Source: CAIKBL01 sp043734785 (GTDB lineage Bacteria > Pseudomonadota > Gammaproteobacteria > Ga0077536). Taken from it: 37,193 nt of DNA. The notes under the pieces are model-generated. The model ran no database searches. It was not told the origin of the DNA and was given only the letters and a program-made list of their open reading frames with translations. Below are positions 13,869 through 21,910 of the stretch, piece after piece (positions within the stretch are counted from its first letter, which is position 1; each line of letters opens with the position of its first letter). A program made the position numbers and the translations under genes. The stretch is taken from positions 1 through 37,193 of the forward strand of contig JAYTEX010000066.1 of the NCBI GenBank assembly GCA_043734785.1, given 5' to 3'.

Positions 13869-16800
13869 CTAGGTGCCGACCAATTTCGTCAGGCCGACTG
13901 GCACGACATAATCTCCGATCTCGAATGATTCTACCTTCTCGCCGATCGGATGCTCGGTGAAGCATAGAGTGGTGGCCAGCACTTCTGCCATCACATATGA
14001 GCGATGTGCTTCGACGGCGGCGAGGAACTCGTCGTTGCCCGCAACCTCAAGCCCAATCCGGTCGGTCAATTCGAGATCCATCGCTTTGCGCATCTGCTGG
14101 ATTCGATTGACGAGTTCTCGCGCATAGCCCTGACGCTGCAGCGCCGGTGAAATCTCAGTATCGAGGGCCACAGTCACGCGACCTTCCTGCGCCACGGACC
14201 AGCCACCGACCTCCTCGCTGATGATTTCGAGGTCATCTGGGCCCAGCAGCAGCGATCCCCCGTCAATGGCCAAGGTTAGGCTGCCTTTAAGCAGAAAATC
14301 ATTGAGAGTCACGCTGTCCAGGCCTGATATACGCGCGGCTACCGCCTTCATATCCTTACCGAGTCGGGGGCCCAAGGTCTTAAAATTAGCCTTGGCAGTC
14401 CGCGCCACCACGCTACTCGCGTCCGTGATGAACTCGATTTCCTTGACATTGACTTCGTCCAGAATAATCTCGCGCACGGCCTCTACCAGCTCGCGGCGTA
14501 CGCCGCTGACCCCTTCGACCAGCAGGATGCGCCGCAGCGGTTGGCGCACGTTGATGCGTGCCTTGTTCCGCAGCAACAGCACGAGCGAGACCACCGTGCG
14601 CGCCATGTCCATGCGTGCTTCGAGATCCGCATCAACCATGGTCGCCTCGTAAGGCGGGAAATCCGTCATATGCACTGAAGGCACCTTGGCGAGACCGGAC
14701 CCTTCGTTCAACGCGCGAAACAGCCATTCACCGAAGAAGGGCGCCAACGGACTCATCATGCGCGCGATTGCGTCTAGACATTCGTAGGTCGTCTGATAGG
14801 CGCAGAGTTTATCGTGTGCACTGTGTTCGCTGCTCGCATCCGAAGATTTCTTCGCCGCCCAGAAGCGCGGACGCGAGCGTCGGATATACCAGTTCGAGAA
14901 TTCATCGAGAAAACTCTCAACCGCACGCGCGGCGCGTGTCGCGTCGTATTCGGCGTAGGCGGTGTCTGCCTGCAGGATCGTCGAGTGCAGGCGACTCAGA
15001 ATCCAGCGATCGAGTTCCAGGCGGGAGGCCGGCGGAATCGGCGCCTCCGCATAGCGGAATCCATCGATATTGGCGTAGCTCGCCATGAAGCGATAGGAGT
15101 TCTCGAGCGTGCTGAAGAACTTGTTACGCGTCTCGGTGAGTCCGCGTGGCGCGAACTTCATGTTGTCCCATGGTGGCGAATTGGCCATCAGATACCAACG
15201 CACTACATCCGCCCCATGTTCCGCGACCGTTTTGAAGGGGTCGATGGTATTGCCCTTGGTTTTGGACATCTTCTCGCCCTTCTCGTCGAGAATCAGTCCG
15301 TTGACGACCACATTCTTAAACGCGATGCTATCCATCGTCAGGGTCGCGATCGCGTGCAGGGTATAGAACCAGCCGCGCGTCTGATCTACCCCCTCGCAGA
15401 TGAAGTCGGCCGGGAAGTTCCGCTCGAACACGGCTTTGTTCTCGAACGGATAATGCCATTGCGCGAACGGCATCGCGCCGGAGTCAAACCACACGTCAAT
15501 CACATCGGGCACGCGGCGCATCGTGCCACCGTCCGGCGCGGGCCAGGTAAGTGCATCGACGAACGGGCGGTGCAGATCGAGCGCCTGATCGGCCGGCAGG
15601 CTAGTGCCACACTTCTCGCGCAGTTCCGCGATGGATCCGATCACCTCGAAATATTCGGAGTCCGGGGCGTCGGACACCCAGATCGGTAAGGGGGTGCCCC
15701 AAAAGCGTCTTCGACTCAACGCCCAGTCCACGTTGTTTTCGAGCCAGTTGCCGAACCGCCCATCGCGAATCGCGGGCGGTTGCCAGTTGATGGTTTGATT
15801 GAGCGCAATCAGGCGCTCTTTCACTTGGGTGGTGCGGATAAACCAGCTCTCTACCGGGTAACTCATCAAGGGCGTGCCCTTGCGCCAATCATGCGGGTAG
15901 TTATGGAGATAGGAATCCTGTCGATACAGAAGTCCGCGGCTGGTGAGGTCTCGATTGATGACCCGATTGGCATCCTTGAACCACAGCCCGGCTACCAGCG
16001 GCGCGGCCGCGAGAAACTTGCCATCCGCGCCGACCGGATTGACCAGCGGCAGCCCCTCGCGCTGCCCGACCTCGTAGTCTTCTGCACCGAAGGCGGGCGC
16101 GATATGCACGATGCCCGTGCCGTCCTCAATCGCAACATACTCGGCCGTGATCACGCGCCAAGGTGCGCCGGTGCGCGGTGTTTCTGGCACTTCATAGAGC
16201 GGCGTGTAGCGCAGCCCGGCGAGTTCGCGCCCAGTCATTCGGGCCAGAATTTCATAGTCACAGCGCAGGCAATCCAAGCGCGCCTCGGCCAGGATCAGCT
16301 GCTCCTGGATGCCTGCCTGCGTGAGCGCGACTTTGACATATTGAATATCCGGTCCGACCGCTAAGGCGACATTCGAAATGAGTGTCCAGGGCGTGGTGGT
16401 CCAGGCCAGCAGAGAGGTGTGCTCGTGCGTCTCGAGCCGGAATCGGACGTAGGCGCTGGGATCAGTGATTTCCTTGTAGCCGAGGCTGACTTCGTGAGAG
16501 GACAGCACAGTGCCGGTACCCGGGCTGTACCAGGCAATTTTGTAGCCCTTATAAAGCAGGCCGCGTTCAAATATGCGCTTGATCAGCCACCACACAGATT
16601 CGATATACGGGGTGTGATAGGTGACGTAGGGATGTTCCAGATCGACCCAGTAACCCATCTGCCGAGTCAGCGTATTCCACTCTGCGGTATAGCGATTGAC
16701 GCTGTCGCGGCAGGCTTGATTGAACGCAGCTATGCCGTAAGCCTCGACTTGCGCGTGCCCGTCTAACCCGAGCGCTTTCTCGACTTCAATTTCGACCGGC

Positions 16801-17075
16801 AGACCATGGGTGTCCCACCCGGCTTTGCGTTCAACGCTGAAACCTTTGAGGGTTTTATAGCGACAGAACAAATCCTTGATGGTACGGCTGAGGACATGGT
16901 GGATGCCGGGCCGACCGTTGGCGGTGGGTGGACCTTCGTAGAAGGTAAAGGTGGGTCCCTCGCGTCGATATTCGAGGCACCGTTCGAAAATATTCTCACG
17001 TTCCCAAAAGGCCAGGATCGCCTGCTCCAACGCGGGTTGTGAAAGATTTTTGATTTCTGGGAAGGGCTGGGACAT
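13869..17075 (-). CDS. ileS: isoleucyl-tRNA synthetase, type 2, with altered HIGH motif
   Basis: A 1068-residue class I synthetase that charges tRNA-Ile. The N-terminal catalytic part has GPPTANGRP followed by G57-I58-H59-H60, then ERKAGWDTHGLPVE. The CP1 editing domain follows (TTPWTL near residue 230), then LDEKGEKMSKTKGN as the KMSKS loop, and the anticodon-binding and C-terminal domains. The protein lacks the C-terminal Cys-rich zinc site of the ordinary bacterial IleRS1 and carries a type 2 C-terminus, so it belongs to the eukaryote-like IleRS2. The usual H-x-G-H signature is swapped to G-x-H-H, a variant reported to give strong mupirocin resistance in IleRS2. A possible -10 (TATACT) lies upstream. 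Whether a second ileS exists elsewhere cannot be told. Confidence 0.96.
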   Translation of the reverse strand: MSQPFPEIKNLSQPALEQAILAFWERENIFERCLEYRREGPTFTFYEGPPTANGRPGIHHVLSRTIKDLFCRYKTLKGFSVERKAGWDTHGLPVEIEVEKALGLDGHAQVEAYGIAAFNQACRDSVNRYTAEWNTLTRQMGYWVDLEHPYVTYHTPYIESVWWLIKRIFERGLLYKGYKIAWYSPGTGTVLSSHEVSLGYKEITDPSAYVRFRLETHEHTSLLAWTTTPWTLISNVALAVGPDIQYVKVALTQAGIQEQLILAEARLDCLRCDYEILARMTGRELAGLRYTPLYEVPETPRTGAPWRVITAEYVAIEDGTGIVHIAPAFGAEDYEVGQREGLPLVNPVGADGKFLAAAPLVAGLWFKDANRVINRDLTSRGLLYRQDSYLHNYPHDWRKGTPLMSYPVESWFIRTTQVKERLIALNQTINWQPPAIRDGRFGNWLENNVDWALSRRRFWGTPLPIWVSDAPDSEYFEVIGSIAELREKCGTSLPADQALDLHRPFVDALTWPAPDGGTMRRVPDVIDVWFDSGAMPFAQWHYPFENKAVFERNFPADFICEGVDQTRGWFYTLHAIATLTMDSIAFKNVVVNGLILDEKGEKMSKTKGNTIDPFKTVAEHGADVVRWYLMANSPPWDNMKFAPRGLTETRNKFFSTLENSYRFMASYANIDGFRYAEAPIPPASRLELDRWILSRLHSTILQADTAYAEYDATRAARAVESFLDEFSNWYIRRSRPRFWAAKKSSDASSEHSAHDKLCAYQTTYECLDAIARMMSPLAPFFGEWLFRALNEGSGLAKVPSVHMTDFPPYEATMVDADLEARMDMARTVVSLVLLLRNKARINVRQPLRRILLVEGVSGVRRELVEAVREIILDEVNVKEIEFITDASSVVARTAKANFKTLGPRLGKDMKAVAARISGLDSVTLNDFLLKGSLTLAIDGGSLLLGPDDLEIISEEVGGWSVAQEGRVTVALDTEISPALQRQGYARELVNRIQQMRKAMDLELTDRIGLEVAGNDEFLAAVEAHRSYVMAEVLATTLCFTEHPIGEKVESFEIGDYVVPVGLTKLVGT

Positions 17076-17106
17076 CGCGCTATTGCTGGGCTCACGGAAG
17101 GGCGCG

Positions 17107-17112
17107 AGTATA
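17107..17112 (-). promoter_or_regulatory. possible -10 element for ileS-mlaC
   Basis: On the minus strand TATACT lies 32 bases ahead of the ileS start and is followed by a GC-rich CGCGCCC stretch. No convincing -35 hexamer is seen at 16-18 bases. The call rests on the good hexamer and its position. Confidence 0.3.
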
Positions 17113-17201
17113 GCCTATGGCACGGTGTATTCGGAGGTTTGCCGTGCTGTCGGTCGGTGAATTGACCGCCGCCAGACCGCGACTTTGTGCTATGTTTTCT
17201 G

Positions 17202-17220
17202 GGCTCGCGTGAGTCGAGCC
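17202..17220 (+). other. inverted repeat in the ileS / HD-GYP divergent region
   Basis: GGCTCG (17202-17207) and CGAGCC (17215-17220) form a six-base stem with a seven-base loop, about 70 bases before the HD-GYP start. It could be an operator or a leader hairpin; nothing further supports either. Confidence 0.25.
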
Positions 17221-17292
17221 TTGGGTCTGCCACGGCCGCTGTCCCGGGGTAATGCTTGGTAATTGAATGCGCATCACAGAGATCCCCTTCGC

Positions 17293-18525
17293 ATGAGTGC
17301 TTCCCCGGTCCTGGATTTTCTCGAATTTGTCGAAGGACAGAAAGATCAGACCCTCCAGGGACTGCTGGACAAGGTCCTGCAGAAAAGCCGGCTGATGACC
17401 AAAGCCGAGGCGGGGACGATTTTCATCACCCGGCGACGCCGCAATCAGCGCTGGCTCGAGCCAGTTAGCGTGCAGAATGACGCGGTACCCGTCAAACGTG
17501 CCGAATTCGTGGTGCCAATCGGACCGGGCACAATCGCCGGACAGGTCGCGTACACCGGGAAAACGCTGCTCATCGAGGACGTCTATCAGATCCCGCAAGG
17601 CGCGCCGTTCAAGTTCGATCCGGTACGCGAACACAAGGGCTATAAGACGCGCTCAATGTTCTGCTTCCCGCTCAAGAATTATCAGGATGAAGTCGTCGGG
17701 ATCGCACAACTAATCAACTGTCGTGCGAGTGTCGGTGCCCTACCGGGACCATTCGCCCCCGGCGTAGTCGATCTGGTGGCCCTCATTTCTCGTGTAATTG
17801 GGCATTCGATCGAGCGTGCAGCGCTGCTCGATGAAATCAAGGCCAAGAATATCAAGCTCCGCGATCGGAATCGCCAGCTCAATGACCAGCAAGCGCACAT
17901 TGCCACCTTGCAAGTCGAAACCGAAGGTGCGTTCCAACTCTCGATTGAATTGCTGGCGCGCGCGGCGGAGATTCACGATGCAGAAACCGGCGAACACATC
18001 GTGAGGGTCAACGAATACAGCTTCTTTATCGCCAAGCAACTCGGCGAGTCGCAGGCCTGGTGCGACGAGATCCGGTACAGTGCGCAACTCCACGATGTCG
18101 GCAAAATGAGTGTGGATTCGGCGGTCTTGAAGAAGCAAGGCGCGTTGGATCCCGCTGAGCGCGCCGAGATGAACAACCACACCGTATACGGCCACCGTAT
18201 TCTGGCCTCCTCGCCGCGCCTCAAGATGGGCGCCGAGATCGCGCTCCACCATCACGAAAAATGGGACGGCACCGGCTACCCTAACCGCGTAAAGGGCACG
18301 GAGATCCCGCTTGCTGCGCGCATTGTGCAAGTGGCCGACATCTACGACGCCCTACGCTCAGTGCGCCCGTACAAGCCCGCCTTCACCCATCAGAAGACCG
18401 TTGACATTATTACGATGGGCGATGAACGCATTGATCCCCGCGCCCACTTCGACCCGGCGCTCGTTGAGTTGTTTGGTCGGCATCACGAGGAATTCGCGCG
18501 GATCTGGGATCGGCTCCACGATTGA
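17293..18525 (+). CDS. GAF and HD-GYP domain phosphodiesterase
   Basis: A 410-residue cytoplasmic sensor-enzyme predicted to degrade cyclic di-GMP. A GAF domain covers about residues 20-185, with a GPGTIAGQVAYTGKTLLIED segment. A helical linker (about 180-215) leads to an HD-GYP domain. This has HDAETGEH, the HD pair in QLHDVGK (267-268), NNHTVYGHRIL and HHHEKWDGTGYP (GYP ending at residue 330), so metal-binding and signature residues are intact. ATG 17293 was preferred; TTG 17263 in frame would add ten residues without a better ribosome site. It is the second cyclic-di-GMP gene in the window, divergent from ileS and convergent with sufE. The GAF ligand is unknown. Confidence 0.93.
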   Translation: MSASPVLDFLEFVEGQKDQTLQGLLDKVLQKSRLMTKAEAGTIFITRRRRNQRWLEPVSVQNDAVPVKRAEFVVPIGPGTIAGQVAYTGKTLLIEDVYQIPQGAPFKFDPVREHKGYKTRSMFCFPLKNYQDEVVGIAQLINCRASVGALPGPFAPGVVDLVALISRVIGHSIERAALLDEIKAKNIKLRDRNRQLNDQQAHIATLQVETEGAFQLSIELLARAAEIHDAETGEHIVRVNEYSFFIAKQLGESQAWCDEIRYSAQLHDVGKMSVDSAVLKKQGALDPAERAEMNNHTVYGHRILASSPRLKMGAEIALHHHEKWDGTGYPNRVKGTEIPLAARIVQVADIYDALRSVRPYKPAFTHQKTVDIITMGDERIDPRAHFDPALVELFGRHHEEFARIWDRLHD

Positions 18526-18571
18526 AAATCGATGGGGCGAAAAGATGCGGTGGTGAAAACTCTGAAGCGCT

Positions 18572-18606
18572 TCATTCCGGAAATCGCGAGAAGCACTCTG
18601 GAATGA
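18572..18606. repeat. REP-like TCATTCC / GGAATGA inverted repeat, copy 2
   Basis: TCATTCC (18572-18578) and GGAATGA (18600-18606) are exact inverse copies separated by 21 bases, in the gap between the convergent HD-GYP gene and sufE. It shares its arm sequence with the element at 13151-13180. Confidence 0.5.
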
Positions 18607-18640
18607 CCAGGCTGCCAGCAATCACGCGCGTCAAGTCGCG

Positions 18641-19120
18641 TTATTTTAGAGGGCCTTGTCGATGCAATCCGGCCAGCGCCTCGACCGCCATCTGTCGGAT
18701 CTGCTGCACCATCGCCGACAGACCATTGCTGCGGGTGGGCGAGAGGTGGTCCTCGAGTTGAATTTTGCGAATGAATTCGGGCGGTGTCGAAATGATGTCT
18801 GCCGGTCGACGATTTGAGTACACCTTAACCAGCATCGCGATGAGCCCGGCCACAATTGCGGAATCGCTGGTGGCGTGGATCTGCAAGCGACCTTCCTGCA
18901 TCTCAGTCACGATCCAAACCTGCGACTGACATCCTTTCAGGCGGTACTGCTCAATTTGCCATTCCCCCGGAAACGGTGGCGCCTGGCGGCCGAGATCGAT
19001 GATGTACTGATACCGGTCCGTCCAATCCTCCAGCAACTGGAAGGTCTCGACGATTTCATCCTGCGCCGCCACCAGTTCGGTTGCCGTGCTCAGCTGGGGT
19101 AAATTCGAGGCAATGTTCAT
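18641..19120 (-). CDS. sufE: SufE-like sulfur acceptor protein
   Basis: A 159-residue SufE-family protein, which accepts persulfide sulfur from the cysteine desulfurase SufS and passes it on for iron-sulfur cluster assembly. The active cysteine is C64 in LKGCQSQVW, the conserved SufE motif, and the SDSAIVAGLIAMLVKVYSNR segment also fits. The length is slightly above that of E. coli SufE (138). It starts 15 bases after the end of cysS on the same strand, so both are probably one transcript. No sufS, sufB or sufC is present, so this copy is detached from a suf operon; CsdE is a possible alternative name. Confidence 0.92.
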   Translation of the reverse strand: MNIASNLPQLSTATELVAAQDEIVETFQLLEDWTDRYQYIIDLGRQAPPFPGEWQIEQYRLKGCQSQVWIVTEMQEGRLQIHATSDSAIVAGLIAMLVKVYSNRRPADIISTPPEFIRKIQLEDHLSPTRSNGLSAMVQQIRQMAVEALAGLHRQGPLK

Positions 19121-19135
19121 TCGGGAGTCCTGTAC

Positions 19136-20509
19136 TTACTCTACGCGCCACTGCGTGCCACTGGGGCCATCCTGGATCGAGATCCCCATGGCGACTATTT
19201 CGGCGCGCACCCGGTCCGCCGTGGCCCAGTCTCGCGCTGCGCGCGCGACAATGCGCAGGGCGATCAAGGCCTCAATCCGTGCCACATCCAAGGTACCCGT
19301 GTGCGTGGTCGAGAACCACGCTGCGGGCGTCTGTTGCAGCAATCCTAGCTCTGCGCCACAGGCGAGTAACTCTCCTTTGCAACGTCGCTGATCGGCGATT
19401 TCCGAGGCCGTGTTGGCCTGGGTCGCGAGCGCCATCAGCACGGAGATAGCGCTCGGCGTGTTCATGTCATCATCCATCGCGGTGGTGAATGCGCTAGGCG
19501 CCGCCCGCTTGACGTGTTCCACGGGAGCGAGCCGCTGCAACGCGCCATACAGGCGATCGAGCTGTGACTTGGCCTGATTGACCAGATCGTCACTCCAACT
19601 GATAGGCTCCCGGTAACGTCCTTTAATCAGCGCCAGGCGCAGCGCCTCTCCTGGGAAACGCTTTACCAGATTCTGCACCAGCAGGACGTTGCCAAGCGAC
19701 TTCGACATTTTTTCGTCATCGACTTCGACAAAGCCGTTGTGCACCCAGTAACGGCAGAATATCTCGCCGCCATGCGCGCAGGTGCTCTGCGCGAGCTCGT
19801 TTTCGTGGTGAGGAAATTTGAGATCGTTCCCACCGCCGTGAATATCGATCGTGCGCCCGAGGTGTTGCTCGCTCATGGCCGAACACTCGATGTGCCAGCC
19901 GGGGCGCCCGTAGCTCCAGGGGCTATCCCAGCCGGGCAGTCCTTCGGTTGAGGGTTTCCAGAGCACGAAATCCGCCGGATCGCGTTTGAACAGCGCCACT
20001 TCGACCCTTGACCCCGCAATCATTTCATCGCGAGTGCGGCCCGCCAGCTGACCATAAGCCGCAAACGTTGACACCTCGAACAACACATGGCCTTCGGCGA
20101 CATAGGCGTGGCCACTGCCGAGCAAGGCTTGAATCATCGCGATCATCGCGGGGATGTGGTCTGTTGCGCGCGGTTCGATCACGGGCGGGAGCACGCCCAG
20201 TGCGGCGACGTCGCGGTGATAAATCTCAGTGTAACGCGCCGAAATCGTCGCGATCGGCACACCCTCATCACGCGCAGCCTGGTTGATTTTGTCGTCGATG
20301 TCGGTAATGTTTCGCGCATACACCACCTGGGGAAAGTGACGTTGCAGCACGCGATACAGCACGTCATAGACCACTGCGGCGCGTGCATTGCCAATATGGG
20401 GCGGGTTGTAGACCGTTGGCCCACACGCATACATCGTGACCCGAGCAGGATCGAGCGGGATGAATTCTTCTTTTTGACGAGTCAGGGAATTGTGCAGAAA
20501 TAACGGCAT
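19136..20509 (-). CDS. cysS: cysteinyl-tRNA synthetase
   Basis: A 457-residue class I synthetase that charges tRNA-Cys. It has C29 in TMYACGPTVY, the HIGH motif in PPHIGNAR, the zinc ligands in WHIECSAM and HHENELAQS, and KMSKS in DDEKMSKSLGN. These are all intact and the length is normal. ATG 20509 (MPLFLHNS) was chosen because the family starts just before this segment; a GTG at 20542 would add eleven non-conserved residues. No strong Shine-Dalgarno element is seen. It is followed by sufE after 15 bases, which places tRNA-Cys charging and cysteine-derived sulfur transfer together. Confidence 0.97.
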   Translation of the reverse strand: MPLFLHNSLTRQKEEFIPLDPARVTMYACGPTVYNPPHIGNARAAVVYDVLYRVLQRHFPQVVYARNITDIDDKINQAARDEGVPIATISARYTEIYHRDVAALGVLPPVIEPRATDHIPAMIAMIQALLGSGHAYVAEGHVLFEVSTFAAYGQLAGRTRDEMIAGSRVEVALFKRDPADFVLWKPSTEGLPGWDSPWSYGRPGWHIECSAMSEQHLGRTIDIHGGGNDLKFPHHENELAQSTCAHGGEIFCRYWVHNGFVEVDDEKMSKSLGNVLLVQNLVKRFPGEALRLALIKGRYREPISWSDDLVNQAKSQLDRLYGALQRLAPVEHVKRAAPSAFTTAMDDDMNTPSAISVLMALATQANTASEIADQRRCKGELLACGAELGLLQQTPAAWFSTTHTGTLDVARIEALIALRIVARAARDWATADRVRAEIVAMGISIQDGPSGTQWRVE

Positions 20510-20685
20510 GGTGCTTGATTCATCAAGGGGCCTGGCGGGCACGGATTGTACCCGGAATTCCCCTGGCTCGTTGCGGATAACCGCGAAATCAGTGAATCTA
20601 TGCGACCGAACGGACAGTTCAGGAAATGCCGCTTAAAAACGGCCGATACCCCATCATTCTCTAGACCACACCGGAGGCCTGATCT

Positions 20686-21261
20686 ATGCAGAGCAATAAG
20701 CACTGGGGAATCCCCGCATTCGCCCTCTCCATCGTCCTTTCCGGGCCAGTGAGCGCCGCCGATTACGAGCTGGATTTAAGTCATTCGTTCATCCAGTTCC
20801 GAATATCCCACCTGGGCTATAGCGTGCTGAACGGCCGTTTCAACGATTTCGCGGGCACCCTCAAATGGGATAAGGCGGCGCCAGCTGATGCGAATATCGC
20901 GCTGACGATCAAGACCACCAGCATCGATTCCAACTGGGCAGAGCGCGACAAACACCTGCGCAGCGCTGATTTCCTGGATGTGGAAAAATTCCCGGTAGCC
21001 ACTTTTAAAAGCACCAAATTCACGGGCGATGCGACCGCCGGCAAGCTCGAAGGAGACCTCACGTTACACGGGGTGACCAAGCCCGTGACCTTGGAGGTTA
21101 AAGCGGTCGGCGAAGGCGCGGATCCCTGGGGTGGCTATCGCGCCGGTTTCTCTGGCACGACGATGCTCAAGCGCTCCGATTTCGGCATCAGTTATGACCT
21201 CGGGCCGACTTCCGAGACCATGTACTTTGATTTGTTTATCGAAGGCGTTCGTCAGAAATAG
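20686..21261 (+). CDS. yceI: YceI family periplasmic protein
   Basis: A 191-residue protein with a signal peptide (cleavage expected after PVSAA at about residue 25) and a YceI lipocalin-like beta-barrel. It is recognised from YELDLSHSFIQFRISHLGYS near the N-terminus, RDKHLRSADFLDVEKFP in the middle and RSDFGISYDLGP near the end. YceI proteins bind isoprenoid-type lipids such as ubiquinone precursors. GGAGG (20673-20677), eight bases from ATG 20686, fixes the start. It converges with a cytochrome b561 gene across a shared terminator; in E. coli the two are neighbours in one operon (yceJ-yceI). The ligand here is inferred from the family. Confidence 0.93.
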   Translation: MQSNKHWGIPAFALSIVLSGPVSAADYELDLSHSFIQFRISHLGYSVLNGRFNDFAGTLKWDKAAPADANIALTIKTTSIDSNWAERDKHLRSADFLDVEKFPVATFKSTKFTGDATAGKLEGDLTLHGVTKPVTLEVKAVGEGADPWGGYRAGFSGTTMLKRSDFGISYDLGPTSETMYFDLFIEGVRQK

Positions 21262-21277
21262 GCTGCGCGCGGTTATG

Positions 21278-21308
21278 AAAAAAACCCGTCTGCTGGCGGG
21301 TTTTTTTT
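21278..21308. terminator. bidirectional intrinsic terminator
   Basis: A run of seven A (21278-21284) leads into CCCG, a short loop region and CGGG, followed by eight T (21301-21308). The symmetric A-run and T-run let it act for yceI on the plus strand and the cytochrome b561 gene on the minus strand, both of which end just beside it. Confidence 0.88.
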
Positions 21309-21319
21309 GACCGGCTTGC

Positions 21320-21862
21320 TCAGCGCCAGAGCATGCGGGCGAGAATACCGTCGCGATCGATGAATTGATGCTTGAACGCTGCCGCCGCATGCGCCAATGC
21401 CAAAACCCCGGTGCCGTAGGCGGACCAGAAATGAATCTGAATCGCGGCATCGCGCAATGCGGTGTTCACGTCAATGACCGGGGGGATCTCGAACCAGCCG
21501 AAGATGTCGACCGGTTTACCCGCCGAAGTCGAGATCAGATAGCCCGTGATCGGGATCAGCAGCAGCATGAGCAGCAGAATATGGTGCACGGCCGTCGCCG
21601 CCGCTCGCTGGAATCGTCCGATGCTAGCCGGATAGTCGGGAGACGCGGAAATCACTTTCCAGCACAGCATCAGCGACCCCAGGACCAGCACGAGCAGCCC
21701 TAAGGCTTTGTGCCAGGACAACGCTGCGTTGTACCAGCGATCGAAGTAGGTGAGATCGACCATGTACCAGCCGAGCCCGATCAGTGCAAAAATCAGCACA
21801 GCGGTCCACCAATGCAACACCTTCGTCACCAGTCCATAGCGCTGTGCCGAATTACGCAACAT
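21320..21862 (-). CDS. yceJ: cytochrome b561 family protein
   Basis: A 180-residue four-helix inner-membrane dihaem protein. Haem-ligand candidates are H17 (VLHWWT), H51 (SWHKALG), H93 or H94 (AVHHILL), H144 (IHFWSAYG) and H158. Glycine-rich turns such as PITGYLIS are typical of the YceJ/CybB group. It probably moves electrons between the quinone pool and a periplasmic acceptor. Its stop lies 12 bases from the shared terminator with yceI. The symbol follows the E. coli yceJ neighbour relationship and is less certain than the family. Confidence 0.9.
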   Translation of the reverse strand: MLRNSAQRYGLVTKVLHWWTAVLIFALIGLGWYMVDLTYFDRWYNAALSWHKALGLLVLVLGSLMLCWKVISASPDYPASIGRFQRAAATAVHHILLLMLLLIPITGYLISTSAGKPVDIFGWFEIPPVIDVNTALRDAAIQIHFWSAYGTGVLALAHAAAAFKHQFIDRDGILARMLWR

Positions 21863-21910
21863 GAATGAAAATGCAGGTCCGTTTTCTCATTGGGGCGCAA
21901 GTCGAGAGGG

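Noticed and set aside
14814..15689. 291-codon plus-strand open frame inside ileS
   Set aside because: It covers conserved synthetase coding sequence on the other strand and has no ribosome site or family pattern.
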